This document shows positions 35,372-47,564 of a stretch of DNA of 64,000 bases, piece after piece. Position 1 is the first letter of the stretch; each line of letters opens with the position of its first letter. The stretch spans positions 7,502,001-7,566,000 of the forward strand of contig CAJFCV020000003.1 in NCBI GenBank assembly GCA_904066235.2, in the 5' to 3' direction. The position numbers and the translations under genes were made by a program. The notes under the pieces are model-generated. The model worked only from the letters and a program-made list of their open reading frames with translations. It was not told the origin of the DNA and searched no databases. This DNA is from Bursaphelenchus xylophilus (taxonomy: Eukaryota; Nematoda; Chromadorea; Rhabditida; Aphelenchoididae).

Positions 35372-36859
35372 CTAGTAATCAAAGTTGGGGCATTTGTGTT
35401 TTGTCGACGGATATTGCCTGTCTATCCGTTTGTTAAAGTTCTTGATGATTCCATAGAATTGCTTCCTGAAGATTTGTCGAGCTCTGTTTGTGAGTTTTAA
35501 TTCACTGGGCTCTTTGAATCCGAGGTGATACATGTAGACGTCATCAACGATGGCAAATTTGTAGCCTGCCCGACACATTTCCCACCTCTAAAAACAAATA
35601 TTGTATTATAACCAGTAACATACCAAGACAGTATTATCTCTCTGCGGATATTTGAAAGTCTCGTCATGGAAGGGAATTTTATTTGTGGAGACGAATTGAG
35701 GCTCCCATGAGTTGGACGTATACCTAAAACAACAAATAAAACAATTTCAATTTCAGCTTACGGTTTGTAGAACTGGACACTGGTCTGATCTGTCTTCTCG
35801 TCAGATTTGAACCATTCATATAATTTGGGAATATTATGTGCACCATAATATTTATGGAATTCTTGTGCTTTGTAGGTCAAGAACAATCTGTGTAGATCTT
35901 CTTTAGTCTGTGGATGCGTTTTGACAGACCCATCGATCTCGAATATCCGATAAACAAGAACAGTCTTGTTATTCTCAGAGAGAACTTCTTTGGCCAGCTT
36001 TCTCATCTTGGGTTCGAAATTCTTGGAAAAAAAGTGATCCATGTCCGCGGAGAGGATGTAATCCGTAGAAACGAACTGAAATCAAGATTAATATCAATTG
36101 TTTTTGAAAACATACCTTTCTCGCAGTATTCCTAGCTTTGTTAACTGGGTATTTCAACATGTTCCTTGCCTTTTCTTCCGAAGTCATGCTCTTTTGTCTT
36201 ATCTGACAGTTCGCCAGCTTCTTTTCTCTTGTCAGATCGGGCTCAACGAAGTCTTCGCAAGTCACATTCTTCAGAATAAAATGAGCACTCAGTTTCTCTT
36301 GTGCGTTTCTATCAGATTTCATAAGACTTTGAAGCTAACAACAGGATTGCATCAATCGATATCACTCATATTTACCTTGCTAATTGCGCATCTAACATCA
36401 CTGGCGTTGAGTTGCATATTCTCCGGAAAGACGACTGATAATGAGATCGGCCCATCCCAATTTTGAGTCTAAATCATCCGTTCAAATTGTTTCAGAGCTC
36501 TCTTACGTGTTCCATTAATTTATGCGTGTTCAAGCGATCACTTGAGAGATGCAACACCAACGTTATCCGGTCAGTTTCATTCAGGGATCCTTGCACAATA
36601 TTGGCAGCTATGCAGTATTCCCCATCTTTGACTGTTCTAAATAATTTGGAAAACAAAATGATGAGGAATCACAATTTAATACCACTTACCGTATCCTAAT
36701 CTGTTTGATTTCCGTAACCTCCTGAGAAAATGAAGCGGACCTTGTTGCTCTTGAATGCGTAATATCATCGCTTGTCACTATTGTCTGACGGATTTGTAGC
36801 ACCCCTACAACTGCGAACAACGAAAGACAAAAGTTCCGCATCCATTTGAGTTTGAACAT
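35372..36859 (-). CDS. GT49-type glycosyltransferase (LARGE C-domain/B4GAT1 family), type II membrane protein
   Basis: Seven exons on the minus strand: 36859-36690, 36636-36507, 36468-36376, 36334-36116, 36075-35762, 35723-35624, 35587-35372; 413 aa. A short cytoplasmic tail (MFKLKWMRN) and a hydrophobic signal-anchor (FCLSLFAVVGVL) place the catalytic domain in the Golgi lumen. Family words in order: ITLVLHLSSDRLNTHKLMEH, WDGPISLSVVFPE, YPVNKARNTARK, a DxD-type metal site in YILSADMDHFF (D-M-D about 214-216), and a late WEMCRAGYKFAIVDDVYMYH. These match Glyco_transf_49 enzymes, which add glucuronic acid or xylose/glucuronic acid in dystroglycan-type glycans in animals; worm members were named as N-acetylglucosaminyltransferase-like. 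Donor specificity cannot be read from sequence. Start chosen as the only ATG giving the anchor. Confidence 0.9.
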
Positions 36860-39187
36860 TTGGCCGAAATCTCACCCTCCCCCAAAAATGCAAATTAATT
36901 CTTAAGTAATCTTAACGTAGTTGGTTATGGGAAAGCCTCGTTAGTTAGTTAGTGAAGTGTTAGTATCTCGATGCCAATCCCAAACAGTGGAGACACCTGA
37001 AAAAACGGAATTTTATATTATCCATTGGATTCAGGTGTTATAAAGATTTTCACGGATTCATAAACACGACTGAAAGTAAGGTTCACGTATTTCAAGAATT
37101 AACTAATCCAGGGCTCAAGCTCACAAAAAATGGAACAGTAAGCATCAGCTCGCTCTCCTTCTCAATCCAAATAAATATTTGACGAACACTCAGAAATAAA
37201 TAAAAGTCGCAAATTAGCAAAGAAATACATCTAGAAGCAATTTTCCCATTCAGAATTAGAATGAACGCAATAAAAGTTATGGAGAAGGCTGCCACTAATA
37301 TTTCCATAAAAATATATTACCCAAAGAAACTGGATGCCGCTACTGTCGAAAAGCGGAGATAAGTATTTCATTAGAGCAACTATGACTCATGGCATTTGAT
37401 GTAGTCACAAGTAGCGTCTCCAGCAAGAACCCAACCATCTATTTAGGGACATCTATGACTAGACAACTCCCATTAATTGGCTGTCATTACTCATGGATAC
37501 CAAGTGGAATACAAGGAACCCTCATTAAAGTTCAAAATAAAATAAATTCAAGCGTGAGGAAGAAGGAAACAATGATAACTTTTGGGTGTGTCCCTTGAGA
37601 TTATACATTCTCACTCAACCCGACTAAAACAACAAAAAACAGACAAGTTTTCTTCGAGGCCGTTGAAAAGGAAATTTCCTTGCTTGAATAATCCCGAAAT
37701 TAAGCCCAAACGAAGTAAGTAATTGGGCTTCATCTGGAAAAGAAGCTGGATAGCATACTATTTTTGAAATTCACTGATTTCAGGTGTGAATGCGGAGAAA
37801 TTTTGGAAAATTTCGATTATATTTGCTAGGTAAATTCTCGACAAAGAAAAAGAAAGACCAAACATCCAAAAATCAAGTAATAATTTTACGTCAATTCCCA
37901 CTCAGCATCCTCAACTCCCACTCATAAAAAAACAATGAAATAAAGTCTTCAACTCCTCTAGCTTGAATGAAGGAGTACTGATAAGAAAAATTGATTAGCG
38001 TCATCAATGAGGGCGTCGGAATAAGACATTTTCCGGTACAACACCAATTTTATACCGGAATTTTCCGTCCCTTTCATTTTTTGATAAGAACTCGGCACCT
38101 GAGAAGGCAGCAGAATCGAACCATGGCAAGTATAACATCCAAAATCAAAGAAAATCAGAAATCAATTAAAATTTTCCCGATAGAAGTACGAAAACCCCCC
38201 TTCTGGCCAATCTATCTCAAAAAGGATCTGTGGTATACCTAAAAACATTCCGGCTCATGCAAAATTGTATGCAAAAACAACCAAAACAAAACAAAAACTA
38301 ATTCAAAGCGGCAAGTGGATGATGTAATAATAACACAAAAGCTTATAACTTACTTGTCTAAAATCGGTGAAAACCAGGTAAAAATCACGGAATCTCGACT
38401 AAAAGAAGTCCAAATATTCCTCCAAGAAAGGAGTCATAATGACGGCTTTTCTAGACGCCAAAATGGACTGTATGGAAATTAGACGGACCGAAATTGGACG
38501 GATTTTGCAAAGAATGACGCGCTATTTCCTTTTTTGTATAAATCGAAAAATCGTCCAGTTTCGAAAATTTCCTCCCGTTCAGTTTACATGCAGGCAAAAA
38601 ATGCATCCATTATTTTGCATTAAAAATGGCCATTTTAAAATGGCGTTTATGCGAAGGAAATTTGGGTTGAACTTGGCGTTATATTGTAGTACAAACACGT
38701 TTATATTTTTCAAACCTTTATTAGTCAGGAAATTAATGGTTCTCCGCCCTCCGGAAGGCTTTACTACCTCGATTCGACGTAATGAGCGCATAAAATAAGG
38801 TCGTAACTTTCCTCTTCCTAAAAAACCATCTCCGTTATTCCTAATAGGATAGTGTTGGGATTGAAACAGGCCATGTAATTGCTGTGAACTGATACCGAAT
38901 ACGCATCGTTGACTCCGGGTCACGCGTTGCTCTGGTTGAATTCTGGCGCTACAAGGTGGAACTCTTATCAGTTCCGTCAGATTAAAGCTTATAGAATTCA
39001 GAAAAACTGAGGATTATAATCTCCAAATGAGAGTTCTGGACGAGTACTCCAAAATATGATGCGATAAGGAATGTTAGCTCTTTGTTGCATGAGTAATGAC
39101 AAAAAGGTAACAGAAAATAGAGAGTTGGAGCACCAGTTTATTAGTACAGTATTATTATGTTAGATATTTTTATTTTATAATAGTTTA
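36860..39187. other. 2.3-kb gene-free stretch
   Basis: The part next to 36860 should be the glycosyltransferase promoter. Frames up to 119 codons (38439-38798 + and the opposite 38579-38923 -) overlap on both strands and show no motif. A short near-palindrome AAAAATGGCCATTTT lies near 38623. No RNA gene or element seen. Confidence 0.4.
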
Positions 39188-40287
39188 TTAGGTCAATATT
39201 CTGTCGTAGTCGAACATGTACCGAAGGATTGCAACAAACTTTCTTGCCTGCAAATTAGTTTTCGAAATTATTACTTTAAGTAAACCAAGATTGTAAAATA
39301 AAATTGTCCATACTTGAGGTTGATCTTCGTCTGGTAAACTGAAAATTAGCCCTCTTGTGATGACCCTCACTTCTCCGACTCTTCTCTTGTGCCGAAGCTC
39401 TTGAATATGACCTTTCTGATCCATGGTCATTGCTTGAACAGCTCTGATCAAGCTCTCAGGAGGACCGTAGTCTTGGAGTAATTGTAATGCTCGGGACCTG
39501 GTCTAAACACAATGTACGTGGTTTAGGACTGGGTGAATCACCTCATCGTCCAACTTGAAAACATGAGCGTATACAAGATCTAGCACAGAGCTCAAATCAA
39601 TGACATTGGCATATTCCGAGATTTGGCGAACCTCTGTCTTTGTAAAATTTAGTTTCTGAATTACACAAATGGCAGTATTCACATCGCTGGGGTCTAAAAA
39701 AGACTATATGTCGTCGTTCGGTAGATTCTAACCTATCATGTACGAATCCTCGATCCCGCACATAGATCCTGATACTCTTTCCACTTTTACAAGGCGCCCA
39801 TTATTCATTGACATTACAGTTTTCGGAAAATGGTCAGCTATCTCGTCCGTTTCTCTGGGTTCATCCTTTTGACGTGTTTGCACATTTGTGAAGTAAGTGT
39901 AACTTGATGGCCCACTAAAAATAATCATTCAAAAAATTGTTAAAAGCAAAATAGATTTTCGACCACGGCAGGATTCGAACCTACAATCTTCGGTTCCGTA
40001 GACCGACGCGTTATCCATTGCGCCACGCGGCCACATTTCGGCCCTTTTTTAAAAAGGTTTTGGGAAATTTCGCGAAAGATAAGAATCGATTCTCACCTTG
40101 AAAAGCGCGGCAAAACGCGATTTTCGTCGTTTTCCTTTGATAAATGGAACAATTTTGGATGAAATTCCGGCAGTGGAGGTAGAGTGAATACTGGCGCCTT
40201 GGGAAATGGATCTGGAACTAGCTGGGACGCGCCAAAACAAGTAAGAATTTGCCAAAAACCGAGAGAAAGTCTCCAATTCTTCAGCAT
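39188..40287 (-). CDS. unrecognised protein with hydrophobic N-terminus; hosts an intronic tRNA
   Basis: Five exons on the minus strand: 40287-40097, 39914-39733, 39693-39542, 39502-39314, 39247-39188; 774 nt, 257 aa. The N-terminus (MLKNWRLSLGFWQILTCFGA) has a basic start and a hydrophobic core, compatible with a signal peptide or a mitochondrial presequence; a proline-rich stretch follows. The C-terminal half is helical-looking and charged (QKLNFTKTEVRQISEYANVI; LLQDYGPPESLIRAVQA; ends MFDYDRILT). I recognise no family. Consistent phases across four introns and clean GT-AG sites argue it is real. Intron 1 contains tRNA-Arg on the same strand. It is divergent from IFT56, with 553 bp between the two start codons. 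Confidence 0.75.
39960..40032 (-). tRNA. tRNA-Arg (anticodon ACG), inside an intron
   Basis: A 73-nt cloverleaf. The 5' half GGCCGCGTGGCGCAATGGAT contains the A-box. The anticodon stem TCGGT/ACCGA closes the loop CTACGGA, anticodon ACG. The T-arm GTAGG-TTCGAAT-CCTGC contains the B-box. The acceptor GGCCGCG pairs with CGTGGTC, allowing two G-U pairs. Discriminator base G, no intron. It sits wholly within intron 1 (39915-40096) of the minus-strand gene, sense to it. Confidence 0.95.
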
Positions 40288-40740
40288 TTTCTCACAAATC
40301 CCCGAACTTCACTGTATTTTGAACTGGTATTGTTTGAGAATGGAATGGGGGATAGTCTGAACAGCGTCTTCGTATGAATAAATTTTCTCGTTGCGCGCTC
40401 TTGAGCCGCAATTCATTGAACCGGCAGACCGGGGGAACAATATTCTCTTCTATGCAAATTACTGGTTTCAAGGACAAACTTTCAGTTTCGATGGCACGAA
40501 TGAATTGGATTGTTTTCCAAATGGAGGTAATTGATGACGTATTAATTGCTTCCAAATGGAGTTGATTGATGACGTATAGGTTGTGCAGATTAGGGCATGT
40601 CTTTTCGAAGTACTTTTTGCAATCACACATAAAAGTTTGATGTGATCAAAAATAAGAAATCTTAACGTAAACATGAATTCATATGAATGTAGTGCCAAAA
40701 CAAAGATCCTGTTTTCAGCGTTGGGACCTTTCTTCTCCGC
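40288..40740. other. shared divergent promoter region
   Basis: Lies between the start of the minus-strand gene at 40287 and the X-box. Frames on both strands here (for example 40292-40630 -) overlap and look like chance; no homologue recognised. A 16-bp segment around TTGATGACGTAT occurs twice near 40532 and 40566. Confidence 0.4.
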
Positions 40741-40754
40741 ATTGTCATGGCAAC
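40741..40754 (+). promoter_or_regulatory. X-box (RFX/DAF-19 site) of the IFT56 gene
   Basis: ATTGTCATGGCAAC fits the 14-base X-box consensus RYYNYYWTRRNRAC at every position. Its first base is 100 bp upstream of the ATG. In worms DAF-19/RFX drives ciliary genes through such sites usually about 60-200 bp before the start codon. Position, match and downstream gene all agree. Confidence 0.88.
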
Positions 40755-40822
40755 CTTAACCATATTCCTTTTATTTCTTCAAAACGTCTTAACTTAAACT
40801 AAATAAAGGTTTTCTATCTGAG

Positions 40823-40834
40823 TTTTTGTTACAG
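40823..40834 (+). promoter_or_regulatory. probable trans-splice acceptor before IFT56
   Basis: TTTTTGTTACAG ends six bases before the ATG with no upstream coding exon, the usual layout for a spliced-leader acceptor. If used, the first exon is only TCAACCATG. Confidence 0.5.
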
Positions 40835-40840
40835 TCAACC

Positions 40841-42959
40841 ATGGTACGTTTTCAGGTTCATTATAAATATGCGGCTATATTTAGTTGTTGTCTCGTCTTC
40901 GGCCAGCATGGAAAAAGAAGGACGAAAAGAAAAAAGTTGAGATCCCAGAGCTTGAGCAGTTTTTAGAGAAGAAGGATTACACAGGTGCGATCTCGCTTTT
41001 AGAGGCAAGTCTTACAGTAATACATGGCGCACACTGACTACAGAGGTTACTATGTGTTTAAATTTAGCATCGACAGAAATCCAATGGTCTGACGATTGAA
41101 GACTCAACTTGGCTTGGATATTGTTCCTACCATGCTGGTGATTTTAAAAAAGCAGCGGCTGCTTACAGTTGGATAATGGCTCAGCCCGACGCTCCTCCAG
41201 AAACCTTTGTATATCTTGGGTGCTGTTTCTTTTTTATGGCCATGTACGAAGATGCACAACAATGTGCTGAAAGGGGGCCCAAAGGACCATTACAGGTACG
41301 ACAACTTGACATTTTTTTATTTTTTACAGAACCGTTTATTATTTCACATTTCGCACAAATTACGTGATGAAAAGAAATTAATGTTGCATCATTCACAACT
41401 CAAAGATTCCATTGAGGATCGAATATGTTTGGCTGCAATGCATTACCTTCGCGAGCATTACAAAGAAGCCATCGATGAATATAAAAAGCTGTTGAAGGAA
41501 GAACCAACGTATTTGGCGCTTCACGTCTATCTCGGCTTGTGTTATTACAAGCTGGACTACTATGATGTCTCTATTGTAAGCGTATCTTAAGTCTCTGTTA
41601 ATTTTTAGCAAGTTCTCGAGAATTATTTGTCTGTTCATCCGGCAAGTCCCATCGCAGTAAACTTGAAAGCTTGCAATCATTACCGACTTTACAACGCCAA
41701 AGCTGCTGATAATGAGCTGAAAGCGTTGAAGCATTTGGCCAAGAGCGACTTGCACTTTGGAAAAGACATTATCACTCATAATACGGTATGAACTCAAAAT
41801 AATAAAGGACTTAAGACGTTTTAGGTGGTCTTTCGGAACGGCGATGGAGCATTACAAGTTTTGCCCGCATTAGTTGATGTAGTGCCAGAGGCACGATTAA
41901 ATCTCTGTATTCACTACCTGAAGAAACGTATGTTCAGTTCCTCAATCTTTTTGTGTATTAACCGATATACTATTCAGAAAACATAGATGCCGCTTACGAG
42001 TTGATGCAAGATAGGGATACTGGCGTTGGACAAAATCCCCTTCTCCGAGCGATTACCTACACCTTCAAAGGGTACGAGGATCGGAACCCTGATATGCTAG
42101 AGAATGCCGCGAAATTGTACAAAAGTTTCGGGGATTCGGAAGCTGACTGCGATACTATTGCGGGAAGGCAGAGCATGGCCAGCGCTGAGTTCTTGTGGAA
42201 ACAGTTTGACAATGCGTTAATATATCTGAGGTCAATCAAGGTTAGTGTCCTCTTAACACTTTTAGTTTCAGTTTAGAAATTTTTTGAAATGGATGATTTA
42301 TTCAACTATAATTATGGCCAAGCATTGGTGCAAGCGGGTGAATATGAAGAAGCGGAACAAATTCTGGAGACCATAAAAGAAGTGGAATACATTTATGACG
42401 CCAGTTATCTACAGTGTCTTGCACGAGCGTGTGAGTTTATTGTGAATTGAAAAGCTTTTTGTGAGACATTCGAGACAATGCGGGTTTTCAGATGTCAAAA
42501 ATGGAAAACCGGAAAAAGCATGGGAAATGTGCAGAAAAGAGGAAAACGCTCATGAGGTCGTTGATCTGTTAAATGTAGTAGCCAATGATTGTTATATTGT
42601 AAGTTTTTTATATGGATAAACCATAAAGCATAGGCCCTAAATTAGAATTAAGTTTGTTGCAGGCTGAGAACTACTTTTTTGCCCTAAAGGCTTTCGAGGA
42701 ATTACAAAACAAAGATACACTGGGACTCAATGAAACTAAGTTTATTGCGGCCAAAAAAGGATCTTTCATTGGAGTCTTGAAGATGTTTTCGAACGGAAGA
42801 ATAACAATGTAAGAGCATTCGTATCAACAGACACAACTTTTTAGTGAAAATCTCCGAGAGGCTTTCAAAATAATGGAAAAAACGAAAGACGTGCCAAGTG
42901 TTGCAAACGTTCTACATACAGCGCGAACATGGGTTAACGAAGTTGGCGTTCTTCTGTGA
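40841..42959 (+). CDS. dyf-13: IFT56/TTC26 (DYF-13), intraflagellar transport B protein
   Basis: Eleven exons: 40841-40843, 40885-41004, 41068-41295, 41330-41575, 41609-41785, 41825-41927, 41978-42240, 42277-42430, 42492-42598, 42663-42808, 42845-42959; 553 aa, against about 554 in human TTC26. Near-diagnostic words: [62 protein letters not shown]-like [33 protein letters not shown]. It is a TPR-repeat solenoid of the peripheral IFT-B complex, needed to carry specific cargo into cilia of sensory neurons. The first coding exon is the ATG alone; exon 2 then reads [12 protein letters not shown] as in the family. Intron 2 (41005-41067) starts with GC instead of GT. The X-box at 40741 supports ciliary expression. 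Confidence 0.96.
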
Positions 42960-45639
42960 TTAATGCCATATTCTTGGCTTATATTTATTGTCATGCAAAA
43001 ATTAAATTATTCATAACATTAAGCTGGTGGAAGTGGTAATTTAACGCTAATAAGAAACTGTCATTCCCAACGTAAAAGCTGAGATTCACACTTTCTGATC
43101 TTCAGGTTTTTATTTTTCATCCAATCTTCTACCCTTTAATCCTCCCTACATCTGCGTTGTAATCACGCTTTTATTTTACGATATTCCCTTTCTTGATCCA
43201 TACCGAAAGTCACGTCCTTTTAACGCAGGCATTATGGTCCGGGATGAAGATGCCGCTTACGCGGGCGGACGAATGTTTTGGTCGTAAACGGCGATAAGAA
43301 AGTCGTCGCTCCGAAATTTTGGGAGCGCCTGAACCGTTCGTCTTTTGGGTCGGGAGGAATTTGCGCCGTTTAATAACTGGGTTCTTCGGGCTCGGGGGGA
43401 ATCCACGGCTAGTAGTGAACGGAAAGGATTGGCGTTTGTTTAGAGTTGCTTGAGGATCATCGCCGCGGTTTGACAATATTATTATTTAGTATTTTGCCAA
43501 AGGAATAATTTCTTTTTTACAAATGAATGGGAGCCGCCCTCAGCTGACCTTTTTTATAATCTCTTGACGAGGTCATTGCTTTTCGTAAGTCGTTTGCGTC
43601 AAGAAATGCACATTACCGGTTTTAGTCAGGTAAATCTCCTCCTTTTTTCAATATCACCACTTCGATTGTTTTGCCTTTGCTTGTTTTTGAGAGCTGTTAA
43701 GAAATCTCATTGAAACCTTGAGGGCGTTTTAGAGTACTTTCGGCACCTGTTAACAGTCATGTTTTTTCATAACTTCTTATCAGAAAAAGTAGTGTGATTA
43801 CTCATACAATAAACTATGTTGCCACATGTATACTCTTTCGATAAGATTTCATTTGAAATTTCAAATTTTGCATAAGGGGCTTTATTTCTGTTTTAATTTC
43901 TATGAAGTCTCAACAACTGCTACAGTGATCCGAGTTTGGTCAAGTTGGATAAAGATCTTTAATTCTTTTCTCATTTTCATAAAAAAAAATAATCAAAAAT
44001 TGTCGAGGTCGATTAGAAAGCCCAAGACATATGAGGATACCAACAAAAAGGCCGAATCTCTGCCCTCTGGCCAGCCAGTTAAACCCACTGGCCAGTACAT
44101 CTCTCGAACAAAACGACCTCTCGGATCAAATGGAATCGTGGGTGGGATAAAAAAAGAGCGTATGGATCTTGAGAGAGAGATCGAGACACAAACTAGCCGT
44201 TCTTACACAGATAAAAGTGTCCCGGGGGAACAAAGAAAGCCTCTGTGATGAGGAAATATCAAGTGTTCTTTGGGGATCCGGTAGAGAAACAAAAGTTATG
44301 GGAATCGTTGAAAAAATTGGATTAAGTCAGGTTCTTAGTGCATTTTGAGGTCATTCGGCTTAAGAGATGTCCGAGATTCGTGTAAGATTTTGTGAAAAAA
44401 TTTTAGTCAACTTTGTATTCCATAAGAACGTAATTGATAAAACGGAAGTCGCTCTTGACTGCCATGTGGATAAAACATGAGATTTTATAAGCGGAGACTT
44501 CAAGATGATTTTTGTTAGAATATGTTTTCGATCGCTTTGTTTTGACGGCTCTTCTATTGTTTTTCCATCGGAAATAAGGAGCTCTATGTTATCTCGTATG
44601 CCCATAATTATCCACACTGTTTTCGTGAAATTGTGTTGACTGTAGATCGCTAGGGTGGTCGCGAAAACACAATACCTTGTAAATATATTATACGTATTAT
44701 AGCATGGTAAACTAGTTATTTGTATAAGGCTTACTGTGTCAAGCATTATTTTTTGTGGAACCAGACTTTTCCTTTTCTAATTTATTGAAGCTGTAACCCG
44801 ATCGCTTTATGATGTCGAATTCTGTTGTTTGAAAGAATGATATCACTACCTCGAAGCCTATATTGACACGTTGAATGTAGTCCACAACGGTTTTAAAACT
44901 CTTTTATCCGAGTCGATTTCATTCTTAACAGCTGTGATTCGCCGAATAAGTTTGAGACGAAGAGTTTTCGAGGGCCGTCTTTAGGGCCTAAGACCTACTG
45001 CAACCGGCTCTCGGACGGATATCTCATCCGTTCTAACATAATCCAGAGATCTCTTAGGGTTTGCGATGTTAATTATGAGTCATTAGCTAATTCCAACGTT
45101 TCCGGAGTTTTCTTTTCTATTCCTTGTCTTTTGTCATCCTTTTGTAACTTTTCCGAGCGCTTTCTTGAACGTAAAAGGACGGACAATGAAAAGGTTTGGT
45201 CATTGTTTAAGGGATATTCGTGGTTACATGACCATCTTTAGTGGGAAGCGTGCTTAACAGATTGCGTAAATTTACATTCACATGGGGAAATTTTTGCAGT
45301 ATTATGTCATATTTAGTTGAATAATACTATCTTCTTCACCCGAACATTAACCCACCCCAAAATCCGTCACCCGAATAAACGGTCACCCAAATGCGTTCAC
45401 TCGAATATTCAGTTACCATTTCAACTTAGCTTCATCAATATTCAAGCAATACTGACTACAAGATGAATATTGTAATTATGTCGAAAACGAATTTCTTGTG
45501 AACTCATTCCTCAGAAGTTAGATTTGAGGCAATTTAAGATTTACGAAAACCCGCGAATCATTTCTTCTATCCTTTCAAAAGAATTCTTGACGCTATTTTG
45601 AAACATTCGAACTCAATGTTCTTACCTGGACTTTATAGG
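42960..45639. other. 2.7-kb gap before LASP, with one exon-like frame
   Basis: Frame 43826-44248 (+) ends in a polar stretch (RKPKTYEDTNKKAESLPSGQ; RMDLEREIETQ) that looks protein-like but has no family, no clear acceptor and no partners. A GC-richer patch with a minus frame lies at 43210-43476. Degenerate units of TCACCCGAATA recur at about 45337-45415. The final part should hold the LASP promoter. Confidence 0.4.
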
Positions 45640-47564
45640 ATGCAGAAGTGTGCGCGTGAGGAATGTGGGAAGACGGTGTACCCAATGGAGGAGCTGAAGT
45701 GCTTGGACAAGATATGGCACAAAGGCTGCTTCAAATGCACCAGCTGTGGAATGACTTTGAACATGAAGAACTACAAGGGATATAACAAGATGCCTTATTG
45801 TGATCCGTAAGTATCATTTAGAAAGCCTTTGTATTTTGTTGTGTTTTAGCCATTACCCGAAGACCGTTGCAACTTCAGTTGTCGACACACCAGATATGCA
45901 GAGAGTTGCGCAAAACACAAAACTTCAAAGTCAAGTGAGTTGAACTCTGTCTACGATATTACATATTCGAATGCAAAATAGAATTGTCATCCTTATCCTA
46001 GGTTGCCTACCACCTTGAGTACGAAAAGAATAAGGGTCACAAAACAGATATCGTTGATGATCCAGAGCTGAAACGGCACGCACAGAACACTAAGAATGCG
46101 TCCCAAGTCCTCTATACAGGAGAAATCGACAAGAAACAGAAGCAAGAACTAGTTCGGCCAAAGGAAGATCCCAACGCTGCACCCAGTGAGTTGAACTTTC
46201 CTGTTAAAGTTAAAATATACGACTTGTCCGTCTGGCGAACTTTCGATGCTTGCTAACCCTATTTCCCATCAGTGTTATGCCTTTAACACCTATTAGGATC
46301 TGTTGTTATGCTATACGAGCAGTTGATCTAGAAAAGATAATTGTTGATCTTTTTATCGAAGGAATTGTTGTCCCGGTGTCTCTCATGCTTCTTTAACCCT
46401 CAAAAAGTTAATGACCTCACGGCCTCAACTGCCACAAACATTCTCCTTTACCTCAAGCTTTAATTGACCTTTTATCGCAAGCTTTAAGCCCACTTGATGC
46501 TATCTCACCATCTTTTCATTGTAATTCTTACGCACTGAATAAACTCTTGTAATCCCAACCTTCCTTGTAGTGCTATACGCATCCGACTATGCCCAGTTAT
46601 ATTCGGAAAACGAAACCGATGAAGGTTGTTACTCCGACGAGCATTATGAGCAGAATAATAACATAAAGAGTTCTCCTGTGTCCAGTTGTTCTTCATTAAG
46701 TCGTCCAATGGAAAGTTGTGGAGTGAGTGATTTTATACTAATACTGTGTTACCGTGTTATTTTCGGCTCTAATACGATTATCTCCGTATAACCTTGAATA
46801 ATCATTGTGATCTTTGCAGTCCGTGTATGTTAACCATCATTTGGCTGATAAGGAGTGCTTTGCAACTACCGTATGGAGCAGTCACGAGATTATTCGACAT
46901 GGTAATGAAGTGTTTTCTTTTTCTCTTACATTTTTTCTATAAATAACTGTTTTGCAGTTGAACTGACACATAAAAATGTCCGAAAAAAATTAAATCATCA
47001 TAGTCGCTCCCACAATTTTATATAAAAACTTTAGAGGAGGAGCCCAAGAAGATTGGAAGCATCTCCGATTATGATCCCGTAAATGGAAATTTTGGAAGTC
47101 TTGGAGGAAAGCAAGGTACGTAAAGTTCCATAAAAATTCCAATATCTCCAAAATAAATCAAACTTTCCCTTTGCAGCCGAACCGGTCGCAGTTTCCCCAA
47201 CACCTTCAACTGGAAGCGAGAAGAAGGTGAAAAAGGTAAAGAAGTCAACAAAGAACGCCGGATTCTCCGTCAAATGCCTTTACGATTATACCGCCGCCGA
47301 TTCAGATGAGGTAAATTGGGACCTTTTTGAAATGATGACGATGTTCTTAAATCTTTTTAAAAAAACCGTCCGACCTAAAGTTGCCGTAATTTTACCCAAA
47401 AATTTTAGATTTCATTCAAAGAAGGTGATATTATCGTAAACTGCCAGACAGTGGACGAAGGGTGGATGACAGGAACTCATCAGAAATCGCTTGCTCATGG
47501 AATGTTACCAGCTAACTACGTCGAGAAGATCAGCGTCCCCACTGGTGCCTACAAACTCTCCTAA
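45640..47564 (+). CDS. LASP: LIM, nebulin-repeat and SH3 protein
   Basis: Eight exons: 45640-45806, 45850-45934, 46002-46185, 46571-46722, 46820-46901, 47035-47115, 47177-47310, 47409-47564; 346 aa. The LIM domain (about 4-57) has its zinc ligands in order: [29 protein letters not shown], with the LASP hallmark [11 protein letters not shown]. Two nebulin repeats (about 60-135; [40 protein letters not shown]) bind actin filaments. A variable acidic/serine-rich linker is followed by a C-terminal SH3 domain ([38 protein letters not shown]). It is an actin-cytoskeleton and adhesion scaffold, probably the orthologue of worm F42H10.3. The ATG lies directly after TTTATAG|g, a possible trans-splice acceptor. 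Exons 4 and 5 ([13 protein letters not shown]...) fall in the least conserved linker and may be alternatively spliced. Confidence 0.93.
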
